DNA of 64,000 nt from the NCBI RefSeq assembly GCF_031143425.1, contig NC_090438.1:772779138-772843137 (forward strand). Reading direction: 5' to 3'. This document shows positions 1 through 11,900 of the stretch, in pieces. Under the pieces are notes generated by a model that was not told the origin of the DNA, did not search any database, and worked only from the letters and a program-made list of their open reading frames with translations. Each line of letters starts with the position of its first letter. Positions within the stretch are counted from its first letter, which is position 1. This stretch comes from Pleurodeles waltl (Eukaryota > Chordata > Amphibia > Caudata > Salamandridae). A program made the position numbers and the translations under genes.

Positions 1-870
1 AGCAGTCTGGTGGCGCTCAGAGGCCACCCCACGACAGCCCTTAAACACCTAATACAAAGGGAGAAGTGGTCACACCTCTCCCTTGCAGGAAATCCTTGTT
101 TCTGTTCCTCCAGCCTGAGCCTGGCTCACAAGCAGGAGGGCAGAACACTGTCTGGGGTCAGCAGCAGCGTGGGCTGGCAGCTAGACCCCGTAAGGCTGCA
201 CAGGCAGAGCAAGATAATCCCCTAGGGAACTCCCAGAGTACATGGTATCATGCAATTAACTCTGGAATCGGTGTAGTTGCATGATTCCAACATGTTTGAT
301 ACCAAACATGCCTAGTTTCAGAGTAGCCGTTCTGTAGTTGGACTGCTCGTATTGACCAATGTCCACTACATACCTTAAGATGGCTTCCCTGCACTTACAA
401 AGTCCAGGAATTGGCCCCGAATCTGTAGGGGCACCCTGCTCATATGCAGGGGTACCCTCACACTTGGAGACGTGCACCCTGCCCTTGGGCCGAAAGGCCT
501 ACCAGAGGGGTGACTTATAATGTTTAAGTGCAGTGATTCGATTTGGCAGTGAAAGGGCACATGCTCCCTTTCACACAGCCTGCAATGGCAGGCCTGCAGT
601 CACAGTTTGCATGGGCTCTTATGGGTGGCAAAATACATGCTGCAGCTCACAGGGGACGCCTGGTGCATCAATGCTCTGAGTACCTAGGTACCCATGACAC
701 TAAGAACACACAGGGGTGCACCTGTATGCCACTTGGGAGTGTGAAAAGTAACAAACAACTAAATTTAGGGGAGAGAGCACTGGAACTGGGTCCTGGTTAG
801 CAGGATCCCAGTACAGCACAGTCCAAAACATACTAATACCGGGCAAAAAAAAAAGTGGCAGGGTACTACA
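1..870 (-). mobile_element. Gypsy LTR fragment (copy C), start portion
   Basis: This stretch aligns by eye along its length with the LTR at 40405-43261, most clearly with 42500-43261, and with 51577-52174. Shared landmarks are the 'gattccaacatgtttgata' segment, 'ggcaggcctgcag', 'gagtacctaggtacc' and 'tcctggttagcagga'. On the minus strand it would begin TGTAGTACCC at 870, the LTR 5' end, and it is cut by the window start. It is more diverged than the other two copies. Whether it is a solo LTR or a fragment cannot be told because the other end is outside the window. Confidence 0.7.
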
Positions 871-3589
871 ACCAGAACCCAGCTTACAACATGTGTTACA
901 CCATGAATTGTAGAGCTTTGTCAAAACCTGTGCTAGACGGGGGGCAGTATTCCAAGCTAGGCTTGGCTGACTTATGCAGCATTAGAGTCTTGGTATGGGC
1001 CCCCTCCAGCCCCTGGCACATGATTAAAGCTTTCGGACTTGTGGGGGACTGTGTCTTCTACGGGAATTGTTGGGGTAGTCCAGGTGGACTATGTGTCTCC
1101 TCAGGTGGTTGGGGGGGCTGATTCTTAGCATGTCAGAATAGGAGCAGGCAAATACGACAAGTGACATTTTTCGTCATTATATATTAGCTGTTTCAGCAGG
1201 TATGTGTATGCTAAAATTGAGTTCAAAAGTCTAGCATGTATATTTGCTACTGCAGTCGAAATTAACAAATCACGAACGTATTTGGCCCTCTTCTAAACCG
1301 GGCGAATCAGCCATTAGGCATTCATGTGGATCTTCTTGGATGTTAACATCGAAATATGGATTGTCTTTTCTACTGTCCACAAACGTGTAATGGTGAGGCA
1401 GTGGTAATTCTTGTTCGTAATCTCTACTATGACGTCCATTGGATTGGTTGGTGGATGAAGTTTTGGAGGGCTCCACTGTTCACAGAAATGATAGTGCCAC
1501 TATTTTATGTCCAGCCTCGCCTAATCCTCTGGAGGCTGCCATGTGGCATCTCACACGACTGTAAAAATGTAGAAAGTTAGACCTTAGACCACAATCTCTC
1601 TTCATAATGGTGTAAGCAATTTTGGTTAAAAATTGGCAACCACCCGCCTAGGCAACCTCATATGTTTTGTATCAAATAATAAATTGCAAAAGTAAAAAGT
1701 AGAAATGGATTACATATATGAGTTGCTACTCTGCTGGACCCATGCCTTGTCCATATCGCTCCCAGTGGCATAGGCAACATGTGTGCCTGGCAGGCTGGGT
1801 GGCTTCATGGCAACAGCTATTACCACAGATCGAAGTGCTAGACTATGTGTGCAGGCATGCATCCTACTGTTTTTAATGGTTCTAACCTTCCTCGCCCCAT
1901 GCACTGTACGGTCTATGCCACCTGAATTGAGACACAGACAAATATGCTGCTCTATTGTAAACTTATAACGTGAACACTTGTCCTCCCCAAATTGTTGTGC
2001 AACAAAATCAAATTCCTTTGTATTGAAAATGTTCATATTCTAAGAACTCTGGCATTCGCTTGGTCTGGTTCACGCCATAAAGAATCACCAATAAAGTCAC
2101 TACATTAACAGCAGAGCTACACAGAAATTTAATGACGTTCTGTATGGCCGCAGATAGCTGCCCTACCAAGGCACAAACATATGTTTTCACATTCTGTTTG
2201 CAAAATCATGACAAGAAACGTGTTTTTCATTCCTTCAAAAAGAAATCTAATACGTTGAAACGCTCTAATCCTCCTCCCCCTAATTCACTCGCAAACGTTT
2301 TGCAATGACTTTATTTTCTACTCTTACTTGAATTGCAAGCCTATGAAAACGTCACCTTGTGGCGTCTTTTATGACTAAAATCTTTAACAGGGCCTTTAAT
2401 ATCCATTGTCGTGCAGGTTGCTTCCTTCCATATACTGGCCCTCCTGGATACAGCTTTCTCAGTTCGTTTTACAGTTTGAAGTACTGTTCCGTTTACTCCT
2501 GCGAGCCACATATCTTCATATAGCATGATGACAGGTGGTGGTAGGCCATTTCTTCAAACAATTCATTTCATATTATTAAAAGTTACTTTCATGTCTGCGT
2601 GATATGTGACGCTCCGTACAGGTGACAAGACAGCCAAGTGTGGTGATGATTGATTTCCTCATATAGAGCTTGAAGACTTGGACAAGGTTACCTTGTATTC
2701 TCTATTATGTACTTCCTTGTCTGTCTTTTTATTATGCTAGATGATGCTTTTCACGGACAAATGTTATATTGCTATTCTGGGAAAGGAAGTAATCGTATTC
2801 GGGGCTTCTGCACTGCTTGGTTTGTCATTGCTCCTCAAATGGAAAATGAATGAAACAAACATTTAAAAAATACTTTCATGAAGATTCCGGCACTTTTAAT
2901 CCTTGCTCTACCTAGTTCATGTTAGTTCAGAATTGCCTGCCCTGGCAAGCATACATGGATATATATATTTTTTAACACCTCCGTATTAAAGAACTTTGGA
3001 GACGTTTGAGCAAGATTATCCCTCCACTTACGTCTACAGTTTCCCCATGATACCAACTGCTACCCCCAGTTAGTAAATGTTTTAATAGTAAGCAATACTG
3101 TAGCACTGTATTCTACTAATTGAGGGCGTTACAATTTAAATGTTAGCATTTCCTTAACTGGCTGTCCTCTTCCCCCAGCTTCCCTCTAGGAACTCCTAGC
3201 GGAGCGGTGTAGGATTTTTAAGGAACACAATATCATGTGCCCAAACAAGCTTCACATCAACAAGGTGTGAATGACTTCCTGACCGCACGCAGCATCATTC
3301 TAAGAAGATGCATCTATAGAGTAGTACGTGACACACCTAGAAGAGTGATCCATGCTGCCGCTCAAAAAAGTTTGAGTATTTTATTTATTCAAAGATTAAA
3401 CCTGACAACTGAAACTAAATAAGCCTCAAAACCCTGCCTAGGTCTAAAAAAATAAAATGATACGTATGTAATTTACTGACTTTTCTCTTTCTGGAAGATC
3501 ATAATGGGAGCACTTGCTGCACCAGTGTGTACCCAAAACTCAGATTTTGATGTCTGAATATGACACATGTATGATGAGCAAGAAAGGTA
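871..3589. other. Intronic DNA of RANBP9, no recognised gene
   Basis: I recognise no RANBP9 exon or named repeat family here. Three minus-strand open stretches (1270-1476, 2008-2190, 2341-2526) have a non-repetitive amino-acid composition, and the middle one holds a hydrophobic, membrane-like segment. I cannot assign them to any family. They could be remnants of an old element or chance. Confidence 0.4.
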
Positions 3590-5840
3590 GTGAAAAGATA
3601 CAAAACTCCTCGAGGTATACTTTCAACTTTTGCCTGTGTGGCTCACCTCTACGAGGATCCGACTGCTGCCGTCTGGGTCAAAAGCACTATATCTGAGGCT
3701 TTCCCACTTAAGATGGGTACCAGGCATGGGTGCCCGCTCTCTCCCCTCCTGTTCACTCTTTGTATTAAACCCTTGCCATGCTGGATCACATCCAATCAAC
3801 AGCTGGCTGGATTTGGTGATAGGTGGACCAGCTCGGGAAAATACCTCCCATTACGCAGAGAAAGTTCTAATGTATGTAAAAGACCCTGGGTGGACACAGT
3901 AGCCCCTACTGGTATTGCTTGAAGAGGTTAGAGGGCAGTGAGCATTCTTGGTAGAGAGTGAATCGGGGTAAATAATTCCTACTAATAAAAAAAGGTGACT
4001 GGACCGCAGGCAATGAAATCCCTACTACCCACAGAGTAGCATCAGAAGGGTTTAAACATATATTGCCATCCACATAACCCCGTGACCGGATAGGTTTCTC
4101 AAGAAGAATCTGGAGAGGTTGCTGGTGGGAATGCAGTGAGACATCACCAGCTGTCGTAAGCTACCATTAATAATTCTAGGAGGGCAGCTATATTTCGATC
4201 AGGAATGCTCCAAAAGCCCCTTTATGAGATGCAAAATCCGCTTTTCGGGATTCCAGAGGCTTTCTTTTTTAGATTAGAGAAGGAAATTAGAGTACTGCTC
4301 TGGAACAGTGCAGTCCCTGGATAGCTTTCAAAACTCTTTGCAGATCTGTACACAATGAGGGGATATCTTTGCCACAAGAGGGTATATTATTGGACATCCC
4401 AGTTAAAAGCCATTAGCGACTGGATCAAAGCTCAGGCGAGCAATCTAGCATTCAGAAACGACAGAAGGGCCATGTCGGACCCAGACAGGATACACTATAT
4501 AAATGGTGGAGATGGGACAAAGAATCTCCTTGATCAATAAACCGCCCCCCTGGGCTGCCTTAACTGCTTAGGATAGCGTGATGACTCATACTGGATGAAC
4601 AGGGAACGGAATATCACTCTGGAGATACCCTTATGAGAGGGGAATGTACTGTATGGGGTGCGCAAACTACAGGGATGCACCCAGTGGGAATTAATAAGGA
4701 GTTCCCAGCTCGGTGGGATAACAGATAGGCGAACAGTCAAACCCTTTGATCGGTTACAACAGGATTATAGGCCCTAAAGCACTTAGGGCCAGATGTAGCA
4801 AAGGTTTTTACCCATTCTGTGTCTATGGGAAAAAGTGTTCGTACATATGGCCCTTAGTACTATAAAGGTTATCAACTCAGATATGCCATGCATGTAGAGT
4901 CCACTGACTGAGCTGATTTACCTGAATACACATCGCTCAAGTATCACATGTTAGAAGGTCCACTGGGGAGGAGAGCTGTCCCCTCTATCTACAAAATAAT
5001 AATACATAACATTCCAAACAACCTCCAATCCCTTTGACCAAGGAGAGAATAAGAGATGTTGGTGTCATTGAAGATGTGGACCGAGTATGCGCCTTGAAGC
5101 ACCTCTGTAAAGTGGCTAATAAGGCGAGATTTCACCTATTCCAATAGAAAGTTCTACACAGAGTGTACTTGGATAGGGCCAAGTTAGTGAAACTGTGGAA
5201 AGTCTGAATCCCCATATGTCTGTGATCTAATGATACAGAAAGCTTCTTCTATCACACAATGAAGGAATCCTCTATGATCCATACACATTTGTCTAGGATT
5301 CTACAAGAGCTGAGCAAAATCTTAGAAATCGTAAACCTGCATAATCCCCAATTTCTGCTACTGGGTGTTCCTGGGAACATTGACCACCCTAGGAAGAATT
5401 TGGTATTTTGTTTGTTAGGTCGAGTGGTCGTCAAAAGGGGTATTACATATGTATGGGGGCCACACGTGTTGCCTCAGATGGTAAAGTGGCTAAGCGGATA
5501 GATGCATATATGGGATCTGAGAAAGTGGTGTATACGAGCAGAAGATAAGGAAATACGGAGACGATGGAAAGAATTTTATGGACTGGACACATGGATGCCC
5601 CTCTGCATCATGAGTCGGACAATGAATAGCCATGGACAAAAGGCTCAGACCCACCTGAGAGCTGAAGGGATCGATAGAGTGGCTAGATAATCTCAGGCAT
5701 AAATAACAGGGACACCTGAAGATCAGTTGTCTAAAAAACATCACAATTTAGTATACTCTATATTACATACCAATATATGCCATATGAATATGTCTGCGTT
5801 TTTTCACCACTGGATGTGTAAATGTAAAATTAAATAAAAA
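3590..5840 (+). pseudogene. L1-type LINE ORF2 fragment, decayed
   Basis: The plus strand carries a broken reverse transcriptase of L1 type. At 3590-3800 it reads like the fingers/palm region, with the motif GTRHGCPLSPLLFTLCI, which matches the L1 'GTRQGCPLSPLLF' block. At about 4260-4540 a later ORF2 block follows (LLWNS, then YYWTSQLKAISDW). At 5140-5430 the C-terminal part follows, including a segment resembling the L1 terminal Cys/His region. Many stops and frameshifts separate the blocks, and the upstream endonuclease and ORF1 are absent, so it is 5'-truncated and dead. The AT-rich end at about 5820-5840 may be the old tail. It lies antisense to RANBP9 within an intron. L1-type assignment is fairly firm; exact ends are not. 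Confidence 0.75.
4786..4853. mobile_element. Miniature TIR element (MITE), Harbinger-like
   Basis: A 68-bp element has inverted ends GGGCCAGATGTA and TACATATGGCCC, directly flanked on both sides by TTA (4783-4785 and 4854-4856). A 3-bp TWA duplication with GG-starting TIRs is the usual signature of PIF/Harbinger elements; that assignment is inference. It sits inside the decayed L1 ORF2, so it inserted later. Confidence 0.7.
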
Positions 5841-7069
5841 CGGATGGGAAAAGAAAGGAAAGCACAGTGAAAGAAACAGAAAGGTGCATGTTGCGATGAA
5901 GGGGCCTTTGTGTCAATACAACTAAGTATGCTAGATTGTTGCTCTATATCCTACTCAGCTGTTTTGTGCATGCAAACCATGACACGCCTGACAACCTGGC
6001 ACAGTCCAGAAGGAAATGAACTGGAAGATGAGCATGAAATCTTTACAAATTTCATGTGCCCTGCTGAGGAAGAAACTAGACTGGAAAATGAGCATGCATT
6101 AATGTACAGCTGAACCTTGCTCCAATAGTGCCTCGGCCAGAAAGAAATGTGCCGCCCTCACTAGTGCTGGTAAATAAAATGAGGCAGCTGCCCCTTTTCA
6201 TTGGACAGACTCTGGATGGCTACATCAAGACAGCGACTTGCCTCTGAACTAGCGGGGGAAGTGCATGTAAAAAGTATTGGAAACGTGAACCGGAATCCAA
6301 TGGGGTTGGGAGTTAGTGAATGTGGGGGCAGCATCAAGGACATGGCTGAAAAAACAGAATATTCTGTAACTATTTTGTTGATCTTTCATCTTAAAGTAAC
6401 TGCATATAAAATAAAATACAACTTAAATGAAAAATAAATGCAAGTTAATCCAATCAGTTAGAATACGTTTTATGTTGTGAAACCTCTAATGGTTAATGAG
6501 ATCACTGCAGGTATCTATGCGTGTAACCAGAGAGCCACAGAATTGAATTGTGGTCGGTGCAATGGGGAATGGTGACTTGTGTGTTTTTTTACCAGCATTG
6601 TGATAAGTACATCATTATTTTAAACTTGCATTACACAGAGTAAAAGATAGGCTGCCACTAAATGCAAAAAAGATTTAGGTTTAAGATAAAAAAAGTGCTT
6701 CCAAATTTTAGATGGGTAATATGCAGACTGTACCTAGTGCAGACATTGTTTAGAACTGTCCATATAAAGCACGCATTCCACAGCACATCAGGTCACCTTA
6801 CAATACCACTCAAAAATAATACTCCAAGAGATTCAATCGATTAAAGCCAATACTGGCTTTCAAGTACCCTTCACACTTGCAGATTAACAAATGTGCACAT
6901 CTTTAAATTTCTTTCAGGCGGCAGACACCCTGTCCAGAAGGCTTGTTTGAGCTGTCTGACACTCCCTCAGCAAAATGAATGAACGATTGAAGGGATTTGT
7001 TAAGCCCGCTGCTGCTCAAAAAAAGAGTGTCCCAGCACTGAGCATGGGAAATGGAAAAGGCATGCAGGA
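5841..7069. other. Intronic DNA, nothing recognised
   Basis: No exon, RNA gene or named repeat can be supported. A short imperfect direct repeat (two 'actggaa(g/a)atgagcatg' blocks near 6020 and 6080) is the only local structure seen. The part next to 7070 may be the 3' UTR of the LINE that follows on the minus strand. Confidence 0.4.
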
Positions 7070-8412
7070 AGGCTAATGTGCGAAAAGCCAGGTCTTAAGT
7101 TTCTTTCCGAATAGTCCCCAACATTGAGTTTGACACAGATCTAATAGAAGTTTGTTCCAGGCTCGTGGGCCGAGGAAGGGGAAAGATTGGTCTACTGCTT
7201 TAGGGAGGAGGTACCTAGGAACTGTGGCCAAATGGCCACTTGAGAACTAAGTTCCTCTTGGGTTTGTCACAGAGTATCCTGGTGGACAGATAACTCAGCG
7301 CTCTGTGCATCAAGGGTAAGGTTTTAATACAGGATGCCCTTATTTACTGGGAGCCAATTCAGGTTCCTCAGATGCAGAGACACATTAACCCGTCTGGGGA
7401 GATTGAGCATAAATTGAGCAGCTGCATTTTGAACTATTTGCGATTCCCTCACCAGGTAGTGTGGGAGACCTACGTACAGGGTATTGGTATAATCCAACCT
7501 GGACATAACCAAGGCAAAGACCACTGTTTTCCTCACAAGAACAGAGATGCAGGCATCTTTTTGCAGTACCCCAAAGACCGAATCACAAGCCCATTACCAT
7601 GTTTATTTAATTGTGAAAGGTCAGGTGTTTGTTGACCTTGACTCCCAAGTTTATCACTTCAACTTGCAAGTTTGGAGGAGAGGACCCCTCTGGCCAATGG
7701 ACTTGCAGGTTTAGGTTGGAATTAAGTCCGAAGCTGAGAACCTCTGTATTTTCAGTGTTACAGTTCAGATGGTTGGTATTTATCAATTAAAAACTGCAGA
7801 TAGGGTTTATTGGTATCAGGGGGTATTAACTCGACTTTTTGTTTTTTTAAAGAACAGACAAGCAATGTGTCATCAACGTAAGAAATTATCTTAAGCTCCG
7901 AAAGAATCGATGCCACAAGCAGTGTCATATAGATGTTGAAAATCGTGGGGCAAAGGCTGGAGCCCTGTGGCACTCCTAATGAGACTAAATCCAGAAGAAC
8001 AGGGGAGGCAAACCAGACTGCCTGATCCCTATGTTCCAGAAATGATTGCAACCAATTTCATGCAATTTCGTGCCTCCAAAGCCAATATCATGTAGGAAAG
8101 CCAGCAGCCTAGAATGGGAAACAGTGTCAAAAGCTGCTGACCGGTCTAACAATACCAGGACTTCCTTACCTCCAGCATCCAAAATGCATCTGATCAGTTC
8201 AGAGACTTCCAAGAGAGCGGTCTCTGTGCTGAACCTTGGCCTGAAGCGGACTGGCTGGAGTGTAATATCTCATTTGACTCAAAGTAGTCAAGACAGTTGC
8301 CGATTAACAAACTTTTCCAAAAGTTTTGATGGTGCCTGCAAAAGGGAAATGGGGCTGCAATGACCTGGGAAATCACTAGCGACTCTCTACCCTTTCGTTT
8401 CAGCGGAGGCAT
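7070..8412 (-). pseudogene. L2/CR1-type LINE reverse transcriptase fragment
   Basis: Read on the minus strand from 8412 downward, the RT blocks appear in order. First is the segment with SLLIGNCLDYFESNEIL and QSASGQGSAQ (usual form QSGFRPGHST). Next is LLDRSAAFDTVSHSRLLAFL (motif A). Then come GVPQGSSLCPTIFNIYM (motif B) and SYVDDTLL (motif C, usual YADD; Ala is replaced by Val). Last is the thumb block SRLDYTNTLYVGLP, then QIVQNAAAQFML and LNWLPV, which is characteristic of the CR1/L2/Rex group. Frames change between blocks, so it is inactive. Endonuclease and ORF1 are missing. The 5' side stops just before the LTR that starts at 8453. It is on the same strand as RANBP9. Confidence 0.85.
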
Positions 8413-8452
8413 CTCAAATGATGCCCAAGACAGTTGCCTTTTAACAAAAGAA

Positions 8453-11311
8453 ATGTGGCAGGTTCATCCCCTGACTTTGTGCCTCCGTCCTCCTATTTTT
8501 TCTGATCCTCGCTGGTGGCTCTAGGACTCTGAGCACTTTATCACTGCTGATCAGTGCTAAAGTGCAGGTGCTCTCCCATCTAAAGTTGGTATGATTGACT
8601 TATACCTAATTGGCTTATTTAATTTACCTATAAGTCCCTTGTACAGCGATATCGCTATACCCAGGGCCTGTAAATTAAATGCTACTAGTGGGCCTGCAGC
8701 ACTGTTAGCGCCACCCACTGAAGTAGCCTTTCAAACCTGTCTCAGGCTTGCTAGTCCAGGGCCTGTGTGCGCAGTTGTCTGCTACAGGCATCTAAATTTA
8801 CTTGCCAGGCCCAGAACTCCCCTTTTACTACATATAAGTCACCCCTAAGGTAGGCCCTAGCTAGCCCTATGGGCAGGGTGCTATGTATGTAGAAGGCAGG
8901 ACATGGGCCAGGTTGCGTGTCCTGTCCTGGTATTGACAAACAGCCTAACTTGGTGTCTCACTGCTGTGAATGCTGCCTTCTCATAGGATTGCATTAGAAA
9001 TGCCCTACCTTATATGTAAGGGGTATTGTCTGATTTATGAGGGGTAGAGTAGGCATGTTTGGTATGGTTGTAATGGTGATGAGAAATGCTGCTTACTGGT
9101 GCAAGTGGATTTTTAATTACTATTAAAGAAATGCCTTTTCTAGAAAATGAACATTTCTCTGTGCTTATGATTCTGGTGTTTTGCAGCTTGACTCCAATCC
9201 ACGTCTGGGTAGAGTGACAGTTGGGGATTTGTGCATACTTTTCAGACAGCCTGTATGCAGGGAGGTTGGAGGTGTCACAGAGGTGCATCTGCATACTGAA
9301 TAGTCTTCCTGGGCTGAGAGATTTGCATTTGTAAAGGCCGTGCTCTGGCCTCACACAATAGGGTCGTTTTCCCCCAACTGATGTTTGGAGCCAGTGCTAG
9401 AGGAGAGAGGGGGCACTCCCAGAAACAGTTGTAACTGGTTGTAACCTCCTGTCCCCTACTTTGTGGACACACTGGAAAACTGAGTATAAGTACAGAGGAG
9501 TTTTCCCCACAATTGGGGAACTCTTGGAACTTAACTGGCACTGGACATAATGCTGCTGGAGAGACTCACCAGGAACCGCCATGGACTACTGCTGCTGCTG
9601 TGCAGACCTGTGACCTCCTTGGTCACCTGGAGGAACTGCCACTTGCCTGCATCCCCCTTGCACTGGCCTGCTGCTGGGCCCTGTCACCTGTTTGCCTTTT
9701 CCATTGACCTTGTCCCCCATGGGCATGGTGCTGTGGCCCCTAACCCCTGCAACTACTTAAGCACGAGCAGGGAAGGCGCTTTGCTGATGGTTGTGTGACT
9801 GCTGGAACGCTTTTCTGCAATTATCATTCACCGCCTTGAAAGCGCTTTCCTTGTGTGCCTTTTGTGCTTAAAAGCGCGTTGCTCTGTAAAGATTTCATCG
9901 CCGTGACCTAGGCTGTTTTTGAGAAGTGCAAGTAACGCAACGTGCCTGAGACCCCCGGGGCACCATTAAGTAAGAAAAAGGTGTGAGCGCGCTCCTACCT
10001 TGCCCCCTAGAGCGAAGCGCGCTATGAGGAGTGCCCCTGGGTTACAGGCAGGCACCTACTCTGGTGCCTGCCCTTTATTGCAGTACGGCAGGCTCCGAGC
10101 TGCTGAGGAAGGAGACGGGTGGGGAAGAAAGCCTCATCGGAGGCTCCCCACCCCACCGGGCCTCTCGCTGTCATTGAGGACGGGCAGGGGGAAAGGAAGC
10201 CTCATCGGAGGCTCCCCATGCCCCCAACGAAGCCCAGATATTGCCCTGAGAGACTGCGGGCGGGGGGAAGCCTCACCGGAGGCCCCCCGCACCATAGGTC
10301 TCCCCTGTGGGAGTCCCCGCGAAAGTCGGGTGAGGCCCGCATCGGCGGCCCCACTTGTTCCTTGGTTTTGGCTCCCCCTTTCTGGAGGGCCTGTTGAGGC
10401 CCGGTTGGGCCCCCAGAGATCGCGGGACCCAGGAGGGCGCACCGCTCTTCTCCTAATTGTTTTGCCTGACTTTGGCCCCCCTCCTGAGAGCCAGTTGAGG
10501 CCTGGGGAGGGGGGCCAGAGATGGTGGGCCCCAGGAAGGGCCCATTATAAAACCAGAGGGAGTGCGTGTTGCCCCCCTCCCCCTGGAGTTACTACGAGGC
10601 CCCTGTTTAGCGCAACGAAGCGCCAGGGGCCCCCTTTGTTTGCTTCTGGGCCCAGGAAGTGCCCTTCATCAAGGACACAGGTACTTTCTAAAGGACCTAC
10701 ATATTTCTTAAGTTCCTGTGTTATAGACATTAATGATTTATGTGTAACCTGCCTGTTTTAATGATGATGTGTTGCTATATGCTTGCTAAATGTTCCTTTT
10801 ATGGGCATGACATGCTAATATGTCTTATTGACTTGCCATGTGTTTTATAATGCTCTTGGTACAGGCATTTATGATACTTTTATGACAAGTACATTTTGAT
10901 TCTTGACTACTGCTTATGTTGCAGAATACTAGGTAACCTGTGTGTTATACGTGATTACTGCTAGTTCTGCAGAGTAACTAATGTGTAACGTTCTGACAAA
11001 TGCTAAGGTAGCAGGATTTTACTCATATGTTGTGCTTGGTCTAATAATTATGTTGTGTACAATACAGTATATTTTCATATAACTTGGTGTTGTGTTTCCT
11101 TTGTGGTGGGGAAAGTGTGTCACATGTGTTGTGTGTGTTGTGCAAACGTTTTACACATTGCCTCTGGGATAGGCCTGACTGCTCGTGCCAAGCTACCAAG
11201 AGAGTGAGCAGCGGTTATCTTGGACGTGTAACTCCCTTGCCCTGACTAGAGCGGGTGGGTTCTGCCTGGCTTAGGTCATACCCTAGCCAACCAGAAACCC
11301 CATTTCTAACA
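8453..11311 (+). mobile_element. Probable solo LTR, about 2.86 kb
   Basis: A long non-coding block begins TGTGGCAGG (8453) next to the end of recognisable LINE sequence and ends CCCATTTCTAACA (11311), giving TG...CA ends. It has the layered composition of a long LTR: a U3-like part, a very GC-rich middle (about 9990-10640) with a roughly 70-bp tandem unit (copies near 10129, 10196 and 10267), then an AT-rich tail. The 253-codon open frame at 10000-10761 lies in the GC-rich part and has no recognisable domain; I regard it as chance. I see no clear target-site duplication, so the ends are provisional. Superfamily (Gypsy versus ERV) is not determined. Confidence 0.5.
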
Positions 11312-11709
11312 GGGGCGTCGTGCAACTCAGATTCCCCCACTTCGACCTCTGATCTAAACACACATCTCTGCACCTTCCCTAGCTCACCAGAGTCATCCAC
11401 AACTTAACTCCGTCAGACTGGTACTGAAGAAGATTAGGAGTAAAATAATACCTGTTAATCTCCCTTTCTCTTTGTCACCTTTTGAAAAAGAGGCACATTT
11501 TTTTAAATAGAAAAACATAACCATTCATCACCTTAACACAGAAAATATAGAATTTGAATGGGCTGCGTATAAAGTTTGTGCCATTTTTCTACTACGGCGC
11601 ATAATCTAAGGCATACTCACCTCCCACTCCCCAGGTTATTTATACATCCATCCTCTATTAAAAGAAAAAAAATATTAGCACATGCAGACTCTTTTTAATG
11701 CGATCTTAC
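11312..11709. other. Intron sequence flanking RANBP9 exon
   Basis: This is the start of the intron downstream of the 11710-11900 exon. Its donor GTAAGAT is read on the minus strand at 11709-11703. No other feature is recognised. Confidence 0.6.
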
Positions 11710-11900
11710 CAGGAAAGTGGGTGTTGCTTGCTTTGCTGGTTGCTAGACAGTGAATATTTATCCCATGGCTTGGGCTCATACTGGGACTATTGAAGGGTCG
11801 AGGACTACCCGGGTAACTATCTTGAGATTTAGGACTGCGGCCTCCTAGACATCGTACTTCGCTGTCGGTGCCATTCACCATTTCTATAAACTGTCGAACT
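11710..11900 (-). CDS. RANBP9: RANBP9 (RanBPM) linker exon
   Basis: Coding exon of 191 bp. On the minus strand the acceptor TTCTTCTAG precedes it and the donor GTAAGAT follows. It translates, after one base completing a Lys codon, to [20 protein letters not shown], then [30 protein letters not shown] and finally HFPG. This is the conserved RANBP9 segment directly after the CTLH domain. The [15 protein letters not shown] stretch distinguishes RANBP9 from its paralogue RANBP10, which has a shorter SPSLSPRHG version. RANBP9 is a scaffold of the CTLH E3 ubiquitin ligase (GID-type) complex, cytoplasmic and nuclear. The Ser/Pro-rich linker is expected to be flexible. The exon is open with no stop and keeps phase (enters after 2 codon bases, leaves after 1). 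Identification rests on remembered family sequence, so an alignment would confirm it. Confidence 0.95.

Noticed and set aside
10000..10761. 253-codon plus-strand open frame
   Set aside because: It lies in the GC-rich part of a presumed LTR, has low-complexity Pro/Arg/Gly content and no domain. GC-rich DNA gives long chance frames.
1..11709. Search for the next RANBP9 exon downstream
   Set aside because: None of the expected following peptide (for example the part starting FESCSNG) is seen on the minus strand; the exon must lie outside the window.
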